NCBI RefSeq assembly: GCF_007655135.1
Contig: NW_022204300.1
Coordinates: 1-64,000, forward strand
Length of the DNA stretch: 64,000 nucleotides
From: Punica granatum
Taxonomy: Eukaryota; Streptophyta; Magnoliopsida; Myrtales; Lythraceae
Direction: 5' to 3'
Shown here: positions 10,741-21,451 of the stretch, piece after piece
Position numbering within the stretch: the first letter of the stretch is position 1
How the letters are laid out: each line of letters opens with the position of its first letter
The notes under the pieces: model-generated
What the model was told of the DNA's origin: nothing
Database searches by the model: none
What the model saw: the letters and a program-made list of their open reading frames with translations, nothing else
Made by a program: the position numbers and the translations under genes

Positions 10741-12439
10741 TATTACTAACATGGTGAAAAGGGTGTGTGAGGATCTGATACACCGAGACGGATTTCACCA
10801 GCTTCTCGGCTTCGGAGAAGTTGGTAGCTCAGAAGAGTCGGCAGATGAGGAACTGTGGGACCGGAAGGAGAGTGAGGGCGGCGGGGTCTACAGGAGGAAG
10901 TTGAAGAGGTTTAAGCAGGTGGAGGTGGGGATGTAGCGGTCGGAGAGGATCCGGTGGAGGGAAGGAAGTCAAGCTTAAAGAATAAATGGGTTGAGGAGAA
11001 GGAGGAGGTGGATAGCGGGAGTCTGAAAAGGTTTCTCGGCAGACGAGGGGGAGAGGGCGTCGGAACGATGACCCTTCTTGGCAGATAAGGATTTTTAATT
11101 TATTTTTTTGGTTGAACGTTAATTTAATTAATATAATAGTATATGGGTTATATGAAAGACCCATAAAGACAAGCACTGATAATTACCATGACAAATAAAC
11201 CCTCAACCAGCCTCACATGGACCTTCATTGGGTGGAGGGGTTTCCATCTAAAAATTCCATTTTCTAAAAAAAATATATATATTTGGTCTGTAAATTAAAA
11301 TTTAAAATCACTATATGGATTGATCAGAGTGATTTAACTTATTTAAGTAAAATCTCAAATTCAAATATTATGAATGAAAAAATATATATAATTAAAAGAG
11401 ATTTATACCATTCGTGCTAGGACCCTGACTTGATCAGAGATTAGTCGTCCATTAAACTCCAGACGCCGGCCAGTGAACTCAAAAAAAAAAGAAAAAGACC
11501 GATAATATCCAGCAATTAGTTCCTCAATTCACTAGTGGCCACATGTGGAAAGTTCACACTGGGACACGTTGCTGCTGAGACAAGGTTGTCACATGTCCAC
11601 GTTAAGAATGATCACTCGGTTGGACCATTTTGCTTATTTATTATTTTTATTATTTATTATTTGTTTGTGGGGAAATGAACGATAAAGTACATGAGGCTAA
11701 GTTATGTCCGGTGCGTGCAATCAAACAAGACGGGGACAAATTATTGACAATCGTACTAAAATTGGGAAAACTACTCAATCGACTGAATGCCTGAACATTG
11801 CCATCAAGTCGGGTATAGCCCGGTCAGTTAAGATCCATTTTCGCTTCCCGAATCGCCCTTCTTCTTCTCAAATAGTAAATTGCCATGGTCCTCTGGTCAT
11901 CCGCTATCAGGAGCCGGAGTTCTTCATCAACCTTTCCACCCTCAATACACTGTACAACCTTTGGCGAGGCTACATTAGCCGTAGGTCACAAGACTTACGA
12001 GAATGACCCCCCTCTCCCCGTGTTACAAGATCTAATAGATACGAGTACATATCATAAAAGACATGATACTAAAATATCTTTAACGATGTATATGCTTCGA
12101 CCGATATACCAACAATCATTGCCTGATGATGCAACCTTCACTGACCTCGCCCCGGTCACAGCCCACTGGAGCTAGAGCTTCCATTGATCATCACCATCCT
12201 CAACTACTGTTATGTGCAGACCACCGATCAGCACCTTCTGCTAACACCATCCACCGCTGGCAACCCCCACGAATTGTCCGTGGCCATCGAGGCTGTATTC
12301 GCTAGACCCCAATGCTGCAAGTATCATCATCGACCACCCCCTAAATAAGTGATTAATTAGTTTAATGTTAGTGTGCATCTTGATAGTGGTAAGGCACCTA
12401 CCAAATACTCATATTATCGAATCCTATCCACTGATCTAG
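10741..12439. other. Intergenic DNA with gene-like scraps, unrecognised
   Basis: A purine-rich plus-strand frame lies at 10751-10936. An AT-rich near-duplicate of the 9761 sequence is at about 11105-11140. A 100-codon open frame at 11704-12006 has no family resemblance. The remainder to 12439 is moderate-GC DNA without a recognisable gene. I regard these frames as chance or decayed. Confidence 0.3.
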
Positions 12440-13531
12440 TGCCCAAAGTATCTTCCAACATTTTTATGTAAAATATCAATGGTTTTTGATAAAACTAATG
12501 GAAAGACCAAAATTAAAAGGGAGGGGGAAAAAATAAAGGGATTTCTAATGTTAGGGAAAAAATCTGTGGAACCAACACAGAAAGCAAAAATACAAACATA
12601 ATCTAGATCTAGATTTTATAGTACATGAATTAATAATGATTCAATCTGACCAAAAATTCTTATCATCCCAATGGCTTACTCCATTCATAGTTTTGATCAC
12701 GATTAGCAAAATTTTCCAATTAGTTTCAAAATAAGGCTACCTCTAATCGCCAGGACAAGATTGGATTTCCAATTGGGATCGAATGAGATTGAATTCCTAT
12801 CGAATTTTAAAGTCCAATTTTGCGTTTGGAGTAATAAAAAAAATTCTAGAATTGGGCTATGAGGTTGAAATGACGATTCTATCCCACTTTTTTTTAAGAT
12901 TTTAGAATTAATTTTAATTTATCAAAAGTAGAATAGTTTTGAAATTTACTTTTAAAAAAAAGTTTACAGAACAAATTGGGAGGTGTTGTGATGCCATATC
13001 TACCTACAAAGAGAGACAGAGAGAATAGGAAGATCATAGGCGGTGGTGGCCCAACGGCAAGCACCATCTCCCGATGGAGGTCGCCGGCGCTATATGAGAC
13101 CGCCGACATAGGGCACCACCGCTCTCTTCAATTCTCCCAGTAGGCTTCTCCTTGGGAGTGGTAGAAATGGTAAATTATATTATAGTGGAAGAACATTGTT
13201 ACCATTTCCGCCAAAATAATATCCTAATCCGGTTACAATTAACCCACATTCGCAGCAGGATATATATATATATATATATATATTATAATGGATATAATTT
13301 AGTTAATCATTTATTTTGTCCAGTTCTCCCAAATTTCTTATTTTAATCATAAGTAAACACAGAATAAGAATTGTTTATTAAAAAAAAACACACATAATTA
13401 GAATTTGCAAAATCCTATCTGGCATTATTCCGGTTAGCCAAACGCACCATAAGTCTCGGAAATTTGGTATTTCACTTTCAGGGGGTTAATTTCCATGGCC
13501 CGATTTAATGATTTTCGTTTTCAAGAAATGG
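12440..13531. repeat. Repeat Y, copy A (partial)
   Basis: It begins AGTATCTTCC and aligns by eye over its length with 17556-18655 and 24790-25820. Shared words include ATCTAGATCTAGATTTT, GCGGTGGTGGCCCAACGG and TTTAATGATTTTCG. It ends at GAAATGGG, where the other copies continue for another 650 bp. It contains an (AT)n run at 13259-13282. It is not coding, so it is probably an internal or terminal part of a non-autonomous element. Confidence 0.7.
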
Positions 13532-13659
13532 GTATTTATGTGTATATATATATGGCCAAATATGGCTAGTTTTCCCCAGAGCACTCTAGACGAGAACGAG
13601 ACAGAACCTATTTTTATATGGCGAAGAAAGAATTAAATTTGTAAAGAACGAATTAACTG

Positions 13660-14010
13660 TTTTTCCTAGCAGTAATCTTAGCTATAGACCACCAGAATAC
13701 CTCAGAACTCATCTATTTAGCAAAGAAAAAAAATGTTTGTTAGATAATTTATGGATGTCCTTTAACAAAGAGCCAAAAGATAGGGCTTATTTTCTTGCAT
13801 GTTTAAACAGCCTTGCAATATTTTTCAAAGAATCACATAAAGAGAATTTCAAGTTTTATGTTGTTTTTAAGGGACAAACTCCAGGTACTTTTTGCAACCT
13901 GGGTAGAAACCCACACGTCCATTGCATTATTGATGTTCTGCAGTCCCACTGAGTCGAAACTCATTGGTGAAGTGGCCCCACCATCGCTTCCTATAACATG
14001 GCAGCCAGCT
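13660..14010 (+). pseudogene. Viroplasmin-like relic of an endogenous caulimovirid, plus strand
   Basis: The open frame around 13680-13952 is clearly related to the larger minus-strand ORF at 14291-15736. It shares a YRP stretch, a CLLDNLW block (CLLDHFW in the other) and the viroplasmin/RNase H1 N-terminal core FYVVFKGQTPGTF. After PGT the similarity jumps to another plus-strand frame (FATWVETH), so the copy is frameshifted near 13888. It is convergent with, and more diverged than, its neighbour, so it belongs to a different lineage of the same family. It is a dead viral relic. Confidence 0.65.
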
Positions 14011-14290
14011 TCTATGTACTCATAAAATGATCAAAAACAATTTCTGATGCCAAGGATCGGTGATGAACACCGCAATGGCGGAGCATGCTTAACCGGAGAT
14101 CTATTAGAGATTCATACCTTAGAACTGGGTGAGGGGTTTTCCCCTTCTGGCCCTTGCTTGTTTACCAGAAAAACGAAGAAGTCTTTATCAATTAATTCTT
14201 CAGAACATAGGCACGATTAATAGAAGTAGGATGGAGGAGGAGATGAGGGGAGAAAGCCTTCGACTCTAGATTATGGGACATGGTGGAGTC
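14011..14290. other. Junction between the two convergent viroplasmin-like copies
   Basis: About 280 bp lie between the two oppositely oriented relics. I recognise nothing coding in it. It should hold the 3' sequences of both copies. Confidence 0.3.
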
Positions 14291-15736
14291 CTAGGACATA
14301 GGACTACCTGGGTTGGTGTCCAGATGGCCTTGTGGGCTGCTGGCTGCTTCTTCACGGGCTTCATTACTCATCTGTGTTAAAGCGGCGAGATAATTGTCTG
14401 TGTCTTGGTCAAGGTCGACATCTTTGGTGCTTGAATTGGACCGTGGTGAGTCTGTCTGCATTGGCGGGGGCTGGAGACCACTCTTCCTGAGCATCATGGC
14501 TATCATTTCAGCCATTTCTTGTTTCTTCTTGGCCCTCTTTGCTTCTTTTCGGGCCTGATCTTCAGTTCTCATGGCATTAATCGTGGCCATGATGTCTTCT
14601 GGTAGGACTTGTTTAGTCCTCTGAGGTGTCTGGATAGCCTGGGCAGTTGATGATTCACAGATCACTATACCAGGCTGTGTGGTCTGTGCCGTAGTCTGTT
14701 CTACGGATAGAGTACTTTCTGGCAAACTCTCAGCCATCAAAGGTCTTGAGATCCCTGCCCTTGGCCTTTTGCAAGGGAGTAGGTGCGGCATTGCGGCATT
14801 CAATTGGGTCTCCGCACTGACCTGAGATGGCTGCGCCATCTGTGTCTGGCTTTGGGTTTGGGTTTGTGTTTGAGAGGGCTGTATTTGTGGGGGTATGGGA
14901 GTGGTGGATATGCAAGCTCTCTCAATCGCTCTTAGTCTTTCTATCTCTCTCTTTGCCGCACTCAACTCTCTCTGTAGGCGGTCATTCTCTTCTATCATCT
15001 TCATTTCCTCACTGGTATGTTTGTCCAAAGTGTAAGTGAGCCTTTTGATAGTCTGCTCATTACCTTGGCAGGAGGAACAAAAGAGTCCTGCCATTGTCTG
15101 TTCCCTGGAAGGTCCTTGGGAAGTGGATGCCTCCTGAGATGAATCTTGATAATGGCGTAGGGCTGGGCAAACATAATAGTTTATCCCAATCCTAGATCTT
15201 GCCACTGCAAAAGCTTCATGGAGAGTGTGATATCCCTCCCATTGGGCCTCTGAGAAGTCTTGGATTTGGTCTAAGACGTCCGTCCAGCTGTTGAAGACAC
15301 CAGGCATCTGTCCGTTTAATACCACAAAAAATGGGTATCCTCCTTGTGGTGTAGTAGCAAAGTATTCTGCTAAACAATTCACCACATGGGAAAGTTTTTT
15401 TACATTTATTGGGTTAGCGTGTAGTCCGACCCAGAAATGGTCTAACAGGCATAATTGCTCCTTTGAGAAATTATTTCGATCTAGATGAGCCTTCTTAGGT
15501 CTATAAGACTGGTTTGAAGTCTGATATATGTCTAGGCTTAGATTCCCAAATTTTGCCTTCTCTCTTCCAAATTGCAATATTTGCATTTGGGCTGTTGATC
15601 GGCTTTGAGCAGGAACTGCTTGAGCCATTGTCCGATTTGTCAGTTGGGTCAAGCCCAATAAGTCCAGCCTCTGTTGTCGGCGTCTGGCTTCTCTGGTGAG
15701 AAGATCTGATGACTGCTGCTGGCCTGTTTGCCCCAT
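14291..15736 (-). CDS. Endogenous pararetrovirus viroplasmin-like protein (ORF VI type), copy 1, open
   Basis: This is an uninterrupted 481-codon frame from the first ATG at 15736; the frame itself is open from about 15814. A caulimovirus viroplasmin/RNase H1 N-terminal-like core lies near residues 135-185, with PFFVVLNGQMPGVF, then a tryptophan and a later HEAF. It is preceded by a CLLDHFW block. A Cys pair (CSSC), a coiled coil rich in Glu and Arg, Gln/Thr/Pro-rich low complexity and a basic KEAKRAKKKQEMAEM helix follow. In caulimovirids this protein builds inclusion bodies and assists translation of viral mRNA. Immediately upstream, in the same frame, is the end of a reverse transcriptase/RNase H, the order expected of a caulimovirid. 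A second, broken copy lies at 21838-23460. Expression is not evident. Family assignment rests on motif recognition, and a retroelement relative carrying the same domain is the alternative. Confidence 0.65.
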   Translation of the reverse strand: MGQTGQQQSSDLLTREARRRQQRLDLLGLTQLTNRTMAQAVPAQSRSTAQMQILQFGREKAKFGNLSLDIYQTSNQSYRPKKAHLDRNNFSKEQLCLLDHFWVGLHANPINVKKLSHVVNCLAEYFATTPQGGYPFFVVLNGQMPGVFNSWTDVLDQIQDFSEAQWEGYHTLHEAFAVARSRIGINYYVCPALRHYQDSSQEASTSQGPSREQTMAGLFCSSCQGNEQTIKRLTYTLDKHTSEEMKMIEENDRLQRELSAAKREIERLRAIERACISTTPIPPQIQPSQTQTQTQSQTQMAQPSQVSAETQLNAAMPHLLPCKRPRAGISRPLMAESLPESTLSVEQTTAQTTQPGIVICESSTAQAIQTPQRTKQVLPEDIMATINAMRTEDQARKEAKRAKKKQEMAEMIAMMLRKSGLQPPPMQTDSPRSNSSTKDVDLDQDTDNYLAALTQMSNEAREEAASSPQGHLDTNPGSPMS

Positions 15737-15814
15737 CTGCAAAACAAAGTTGGTTATCTGTATAAGTCTTTTGTATGAGTCTTCTCCTGCCTTGCTATAT
15801 ACATACACAGCAGA

Positions 15815-15943
15815 TTACGCAATATTTTTATCAGAAGATATGAAGCGAGAAAGAATATCAGCAAAATCATTTTCTTTCCCTTTTATATGTTCAAAATTTA
15901 CCACTCTTCCGTGGCCTATTAGGGACATACACACGCCTCTCTC
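15815..15943 (-). pseudogene. C-terminal remnant of pararetrovirus reverse transcriptase/RNase H
   Basis: A short minus-strand frame ends with HIKGKENDFADILSRF, the characteristic end of the RNase H domain of caulimovirids and Ty3-type elements (H-x-x-G-x-x-N-x-x-A-D-x-L-S-R). A stop (15815-15817) separates it from the viroplasmin-like frame, which continues in the same register. In copy 2 the equivalent codon is TGG (23454-23456). Upstream on the minus strand the reading frame is closed (stop at 15944-15946), so most of the polymerase is missing. Confidence 0.65.
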
Positions 15944-16386
15944 CTAGGCTTCAACTGCCCAATGACGGCAACCAGAGTTTTTTGGGTGAGATTAAAACCT
16001 TATTAAGATCTGGAATGCAGGGAAAACATGCAGAAGGAAAAAAAAAGAAAGAAGAATAAATATAACAAGAATATTATATTAAATTAATTCATACCTTTAA
16101 GATAAAAGGGTGGCCGTTCCCTACCGGAGGAACTTCCCGGAGAACCAAATGAGAGGGGATTAAGACGATATGAAAAAGTTCTTTATTGATCTGGAATGAT
16201 TACAAAAGATGGAATGGATACAAGATGGAAGGGAGAGGAGAGGATGCTTAGAAGGCAATGGGTATGGTGCTTGAAAGCGCACTCCACTCATTTCTGCCTA
16301 TTCCTGTCCTAAAGAGTTCTCTTTATAGACCCTTACAAACTCCGGTAGAAGTTAGATTTGCTTTCGTAGTGTTTAAGGAGTGTACG
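15944..16386 (-). other. Upstream part of the pararetrovirus unit, with TATA-like site
   Basis: The segment is conserved between both copies of the unit (compare 23580-23948). Read on the minus strand it has a TATA-like word (TCTATAAAG, about 16320-16328) and later a splice-donor-like AAG|GTATGA near 16100. These could be a promoter and leader for the viroplasmin frame, but this is inference. Similarity between the copies ends around 16322. Confidence 0.35.
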
Positions 16387-17555
16387 AACTGGATCTTTAA
16401 CATAACACATATAGCACCTATCACGGCAATAACATTCACACAATTAAGATGCATTCCTCGACGCCGGGTTGGAGACTTACTTATGCACCTCTGGATGATC
16501 TTAAGTTTCATTGAAAAATAATGAAAGGTTTGTCAACATTTTTGAAAAAGATATAAATGAAAATAATGAAAAATTTGTAGGAATTTTCGATAACAAAATA
16601 TCAGGACACGTGGCTCTATAATATGCACGCGAAGCCATTTTCATGTTTTAGTTAAATTGTGTTTATTCATTCCTATGTCCTATGAAATTTATAACAAAAA
16701 AACTAACGCGGTATTTTTAATATAAAGGCAATTTTAAAAAAAGTACATGAATGATTAAATACAGTAAGTCCATAAAAAAGAGGCATAAAGGCATTGTCAT
16801 GTTTTTTTGAAATATAAAAGATGATTGAAATACTTTAATTCAAGAAGAAAAGTAAAAAAAAAATGGAAAGCGTAATAAGATGAATATTGGAGTTTTGATC
16901 CAGGGTCTTCGCTGTGACAAACAATGCATCTAATTGTAGAAAGCAAAGATCGTTCATAATCATTTTTTTGGTGAAATTATTTTTTGAAACGTTAGATTGC
17001 AATCAATGATGAATAAATAATTTTAATTTTACTTTTAAATACGTAAAAAGTCATTTATCATGAAAAGGAAAGAAAAATTGAGTAATGAAATATCTTTCTT
17101 TAAATTGTATTTACATATAAATTTTTTGTTTATATTTTTTGGTAAAAACATAGATGTCTTTATCCTATTGGCCAAGACTAATTTCATTCGGGCATCCATT
17201 GAACCTTGATTTCTAACCTTGATTTAAGAGATGCAAGTTTTTATTTGAATTTTAAGTGTTCGAATAAGTCATTCATAAAAAAAAGAGGAAGAAAAATGGG
17301 TGGATAAAATATCTTTCATTTAAACAGAAAAAGAACCTAGAAAATGGAAAAGGAAAATTTGAAAACAAACAAAAAAACTGCAAGGGAAAAGCGAAAATTA
17401 AAAACATATGAAAACAGTGAAGATCATTCACCCAAAAAAAAAGAGTGAAGATCAAAGGAAATATTCAAACACGACCAACGTGTAAAGTCAACGGACTTTT
17501 CCACCAGGTCAGGTAGAAGACCCCATAGAGGGTAGCTTAAATAATGGATACATCT
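16387..17555. repeat. Repeat X, copy 1
   Basis: This is the first of four X copies (others at 19356-20525, 24034-24789 and 26940-28198). Shared landmarks in order are ATAACATTCAC, GGTTGGAGACTTACTT, ATATGCACGCGAAGCC, TTAAATACAGTAAGTCCAT, TTGGAGTTTTGATCC, a GGAAGAAAAATGGG block, a purine-rich stretch and GGTCAGGT...AAATAATGG. It is non-coding. X copies flank Y on both sides, in the same orientation, so X could be a long terminal repeat of a non-autonomous element, but no clean TG...CA termini were confirmed. Confidence 0.75.
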
Positions 17556-19355
17556 CTTGTAGCTTAAGTATCTTCCGAGATTTTTATGTAAAATATCAAT
17601 GGTTTTTTATAAAAACTAATGGAAAGACCAAAATTAAAAGCGAGGGGGAAAAAAAAGAGATTTGTAATGTTAGGGAAAAAAAATCTGTGGAACCAACACA
17701 GAAAGCAAAAATACAAACATAATCTAGATCTAGATTTTGTAGTGCAGTAATTAATAATGATTCAATCTGACAAAAATGCTTATCATCCCAATGGCTTACT
17801 CAATTCACAGTTTTGATCACGATTAGCAAAATTTTCCAATTAGTTTAACAATAAGGCTGCCTCTGATTGCCGGGACTAGATAGGATTTCCAATCGGTATT
17901 GGATGACATTGATTTCCAATCGAATCTTAAATTCCAATTTTCCATTTGGAGTAATAAAAAAAAATCTAAAATTGGGCTATGAGGTTGAAATGACGATTCT
18001 ATCCCATTTTTTTTAATATTTTAGAATTATTTCTAATTTCTCAAAAATAGAATAGCTTTGAAATTTATTTTTAGACAAAATTTTATTGAGCAAATTGGGA
18101 GGTATTGTGATGTCCTATCTATTCGCAAAGGGAGAGATAGAGAGAGAATTAGAAGATCATAGGCGGTGGTGGCCCAACGGCAAGCACCACCTCCCGACTG
18201 AGATCGCCAGCGCTATATGATGCCGCCGACATAGGGCACCACCGCTCTCTCCAATTCTCCCAGTAAGTTTCTTCTTTTAAGTGGTAGAAATGGTAAAATA
18301 ATATTATAGTGGAAGGACATTGTTGCCATTTCGTCCAAATTAATATCCTAGTCCGGTTATAATTAGTCCACCTTCTCAGCAGGATAATTTAGTTTATGTA
18401 TATATATATATAATGGGTATAATTTAGTCAATCATTTATTCTGTCCAGTTCTCCCAAATATCCTATTCTAATCATAAGTAAACAAAGAATAAGAATTGTT
18501 TATAAAAAAAAAAAAGACACAGAATAAGAGTTTGCAAAATCCTATCTGGCATTATTCCAATTAACCAAACGCATCATAAGTCTCAGGAATTCGATATTTC
18601 ACGTTCAGGGGTTAATTTCTACGGTCCGATTTAATGATTTTCGTTTTCAAGAAATGGGCTGGGCTTCAGTCCATGTACAAATCCCAAATCAAATTGCTCT
18701 TGCCATGATCAATTTTATTTTCCACTTGTTTACTTATTCACACCAATTCACACAATTTCAGTCCTTGGTACATGATCAGAATATATGAACTCGAACGGCG
18801 TAAATATGACCAAATTTACTAACCTGGGAAGGGATCATATGCATGTCCAAAAATGATGATTAGCGGTTGAGGTGATCCCTCCACGGGGCACTTGTCGACC
18901 GAATTTCTGGTACTACGCACTCTTCTTCTATAGTATGGCCATGCCGATGATTTGTTCATTAGTGAAAGCCGTAACAACATATATATGACTGCTGCTATAC
19001 TTATCAAAGCCAAGAGTCATTTTAGAATGCTTGGGTTGAAATACGACGATCTCGCAATTAATTGTGGGCTGATGACGCATACAATAAGTCGTATTTCAAT
19101 CGTGGTAGACCTCTCCAAACAATAAACATACCCAATCAAACCAAACATCAAGAATTCGTACCTATATATACATATATATATACACATTTTCAAATCCATT
19201 TCTGGGTCAGCCATTTTGTTTTGGTACTCTCGTCGTGCCATCCATTGACCAGTTAGAGGGATTCGGGAAGCCGACAACAGAACCATGAGTTTTTTTTTGT
19301 GAGAGTTTTTTTTTTAAATTAAACTGATCATATATATTGTATATATTTTAAATTA
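17556..19355. repeat. Repeat Y, copy 1 (full)
   Basis: It starts with the AGTATCTTCC sequence and extends past the point where copy A stops, through GGGCTGGGCTTCAGTCC and GTCATTTTAGAATGCT. It ends at the TGATCATATATATTGTATAT run before X copy 2. It matches 24790-26575 over its whole length with small indels. No convincing reading frame was found. Confidence 0.75.
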
Positions 19356-20525
19356 AACCTATCACGGCAATAACATTCACCCGATTAAGGTGCATTCCTC
19401 AAGGCCGAGTTGGAGACTTACTTTTGCCCCTCTGGATGATTTTACGTTTCATTGAAAAGTAATGAAAGGTTTGTCAAAATTTTTGAAAAAGATGTAAATG
19501 AAAAATAATGAAAAGTTTGTAGGAATTTTCGATAACAAAGTATCAGGACACGTGGCTCTATAATATGCACGCGAAGCCGTTTTCATGTTTTAGTTAATTT
19601 ATGTTTACTCATTCCAATGCCCTATTATATAAGCATGAAATTTATAATAAAAAAACTAATTCAATATTTTTAATATAAAGGCATTTTTTTAAAAGTACAG
19701 GAATGATTAAATACAGTAAGTCCATAAAAAAGAGGCATAAAAGCATGGACATGTTTTGTAGAAATATAAAAGATGATTGAAATACTTTAACTCAAGAAGA
19801 AAAGTAAAAAAAAAAAAAGAAAAAGGAAAGCGTACTAAAATGAATATTGGAGTTTTGATCCGGAATCATGGCTGTAACAGACAATGCATGTAATTGCAGA
19901 AAGCAAAGGTCGTTTGTAATCATTTTTTTGGTGAAATTATTTTTTAAGACGATAGATTACAATCACTTATGAATAAATAATTCGAATTTTACTTTTAAGT
20001 ATGTAAAAAGTCATTTATCAGGAAAATGAAAGAAAGATTCAGTAATGAAATATCTTTCTTTAAATTGTATTTACACAAGCTTTTTGTTTATATTTTTTTG
20101 GTAAAAATATAGATGTCTTTATCCTATTGGTCAAGACTACTTCCATTCAGCGTTCATTTAACCTTGATTTCCAACCTTGATTTGAGAGGTACAAGTTTTT
20201 ATTTGAATTTTAAGTGTTTGAATAAGTTGTTCATAAAAAAAGGGGGAAGAAAAATGGGTGGATCAAATCTTTCATTAAAACGTAAAAAAAACCTGGAAAA
20301 TGGAAAAGGAAAATTTGAAAACAATGAAAAAACTGAAATGGAAAAGCGAAAATTAAAAATATATGAAAACAGTGAAGATCGTTCACCCAAAAAAAAAAAA
20401 AAAAAGAATGCAGATCAAAGGAAAGATTCAAACACATGACCAACGTGTAAAAATCATCACTATTCCACCTGGTCAGGTACAAGACTCCATAAAGGGTCGC
20501 TTAAATAATGATACATCTCTTGTCG
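19356..20525. repeat. Repeat X, copy 2
   Basis: It is a direct repeat of 16387-17555, beginning at CTATCACGGCAATAAC and ending around AAATAATGATACATCTC. Together X1-Y1-X2 form a direct-repeat-flanked unit. The purine-rich part produces 60-110-codon frames on both strands that are compositional. Confidence 0.75.
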
Positions 20526-21130
20526 TTTAGCATGATGACGCATACATCCTTTGCTCTATAACTATAAGGACCCTTTCCCCTCAACATTTGTTAAAATGGA
20601 TGCAAGTGACGTCTTGACGACAAATCTTTTGACGTGTTTATTTGCTGATTTCTTTCTTCTGTTTTGTTTTTTAAACGAAACTTAAAAGTTCACGAAAAAT
20701 ACGAGAGAGCCGTTGGCAACCTTAGACTGGATAGAGTCCCTATGAGGCTCATAGTTGTCCCTCGCATGTCACTCAATAAAGTCCTTCCCATGCCACTCAA
20801 TCGTTCAACGAAATTCAATCCATTCACTCTTGACGGCAGAATTCAATGGATGGATTCACTCTTATGCTATTCAACAACTAATTCAGTCTTAACGCCATTC
20901 AACCGTGTCATTCTGAAATCATTCAAGCAGGTCCCTCGAGTCCAACCCACGCTAATGCTATCGCTCGGAAGAATCCCTTCTAACGCTGATGCCGACACCG
21001 ATAGGAAGGAAGAGGAGCATCTCTTCAGGAGCGAGAGTTGTTCACCGTTGCTCAGTTCATCTCACCGTGTAGGTCGCGGCCTGCTTCTTGCCGCCAAAGG
21101 GTTATGACGAGCAATGATGATATCTACGGC
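20526..21130. repeat. Repeat Z, copy 1
   Basis: It matches 28290-28640 less closely than the X and Y copies match each other. Shared words include AAATTCAAT(C)...ATTCACTCT, ATTCAACCG/GGAGCCATTCAACC, AGAAGAATCCC and GATAGGAA. It closes the first unit of the tandem duplication. A 147-codon frame at 20664-21107 is not conserved in copy 2, so I do not call it a gene. Confidence 0.6.
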
Positions 21131-21151
21131 AGTAATAGAGTCCAAGGGACT

Positions 21152-21451
21152 TCACTGGAGGTTGCAGCATGTCCTCTCTTTGTGGTATTTGATCTGATTC
21201 ATGGTCGGATTCTCAGGAAATGGAGCCACCTCATAGTCATTCTCCATTGCTTCCCATAAATCACACCCTTCCATGTAAGCAGCCATCTCCAGTGCCCATG
21301 CTTGATAGTTCACACCCATCAAACACAGGTGGCGCCATACTAGGGAAGCTGCTTGAACCTGCTTCCATCTTCTTCTGACCTTCACTGGATGCAAAGACTC
21401 TTGATCAAGCAACTCACAGCCCCATAAGATCAATTGCAGCTCTGATACCAC
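21152..21451 (-). mobile_element. Ty1/Copia retrotransposon: start of gag and primer-binding site
   Basis: The minus-strand frame encodes a Copia-type gag N-terminus with YQAWALEMAAYMEGCDLWEA, followed by PENPTMNQIKYHKER, and is then cut off near 21178. Immediately beside the LTR, plus positions 21439-21450 read GCTCTGATACCA, the reverse complement of the initiator-tRNA-Met primer-binding site TGGTATCAGAGC. The rest of gag and all of pol are absent, so the element is truncated. The gag frame runs on past the PBS into the LTR without an obvious ATG nearby. Confidence 0.75.

Noticed and set aside
20113..20482. Lys/Asn-rich plus and Phe-rich minus frames in repeat X
   Set aside because: They come from a purine-rich tract present in all four X copies, with frames not conserved between copies.
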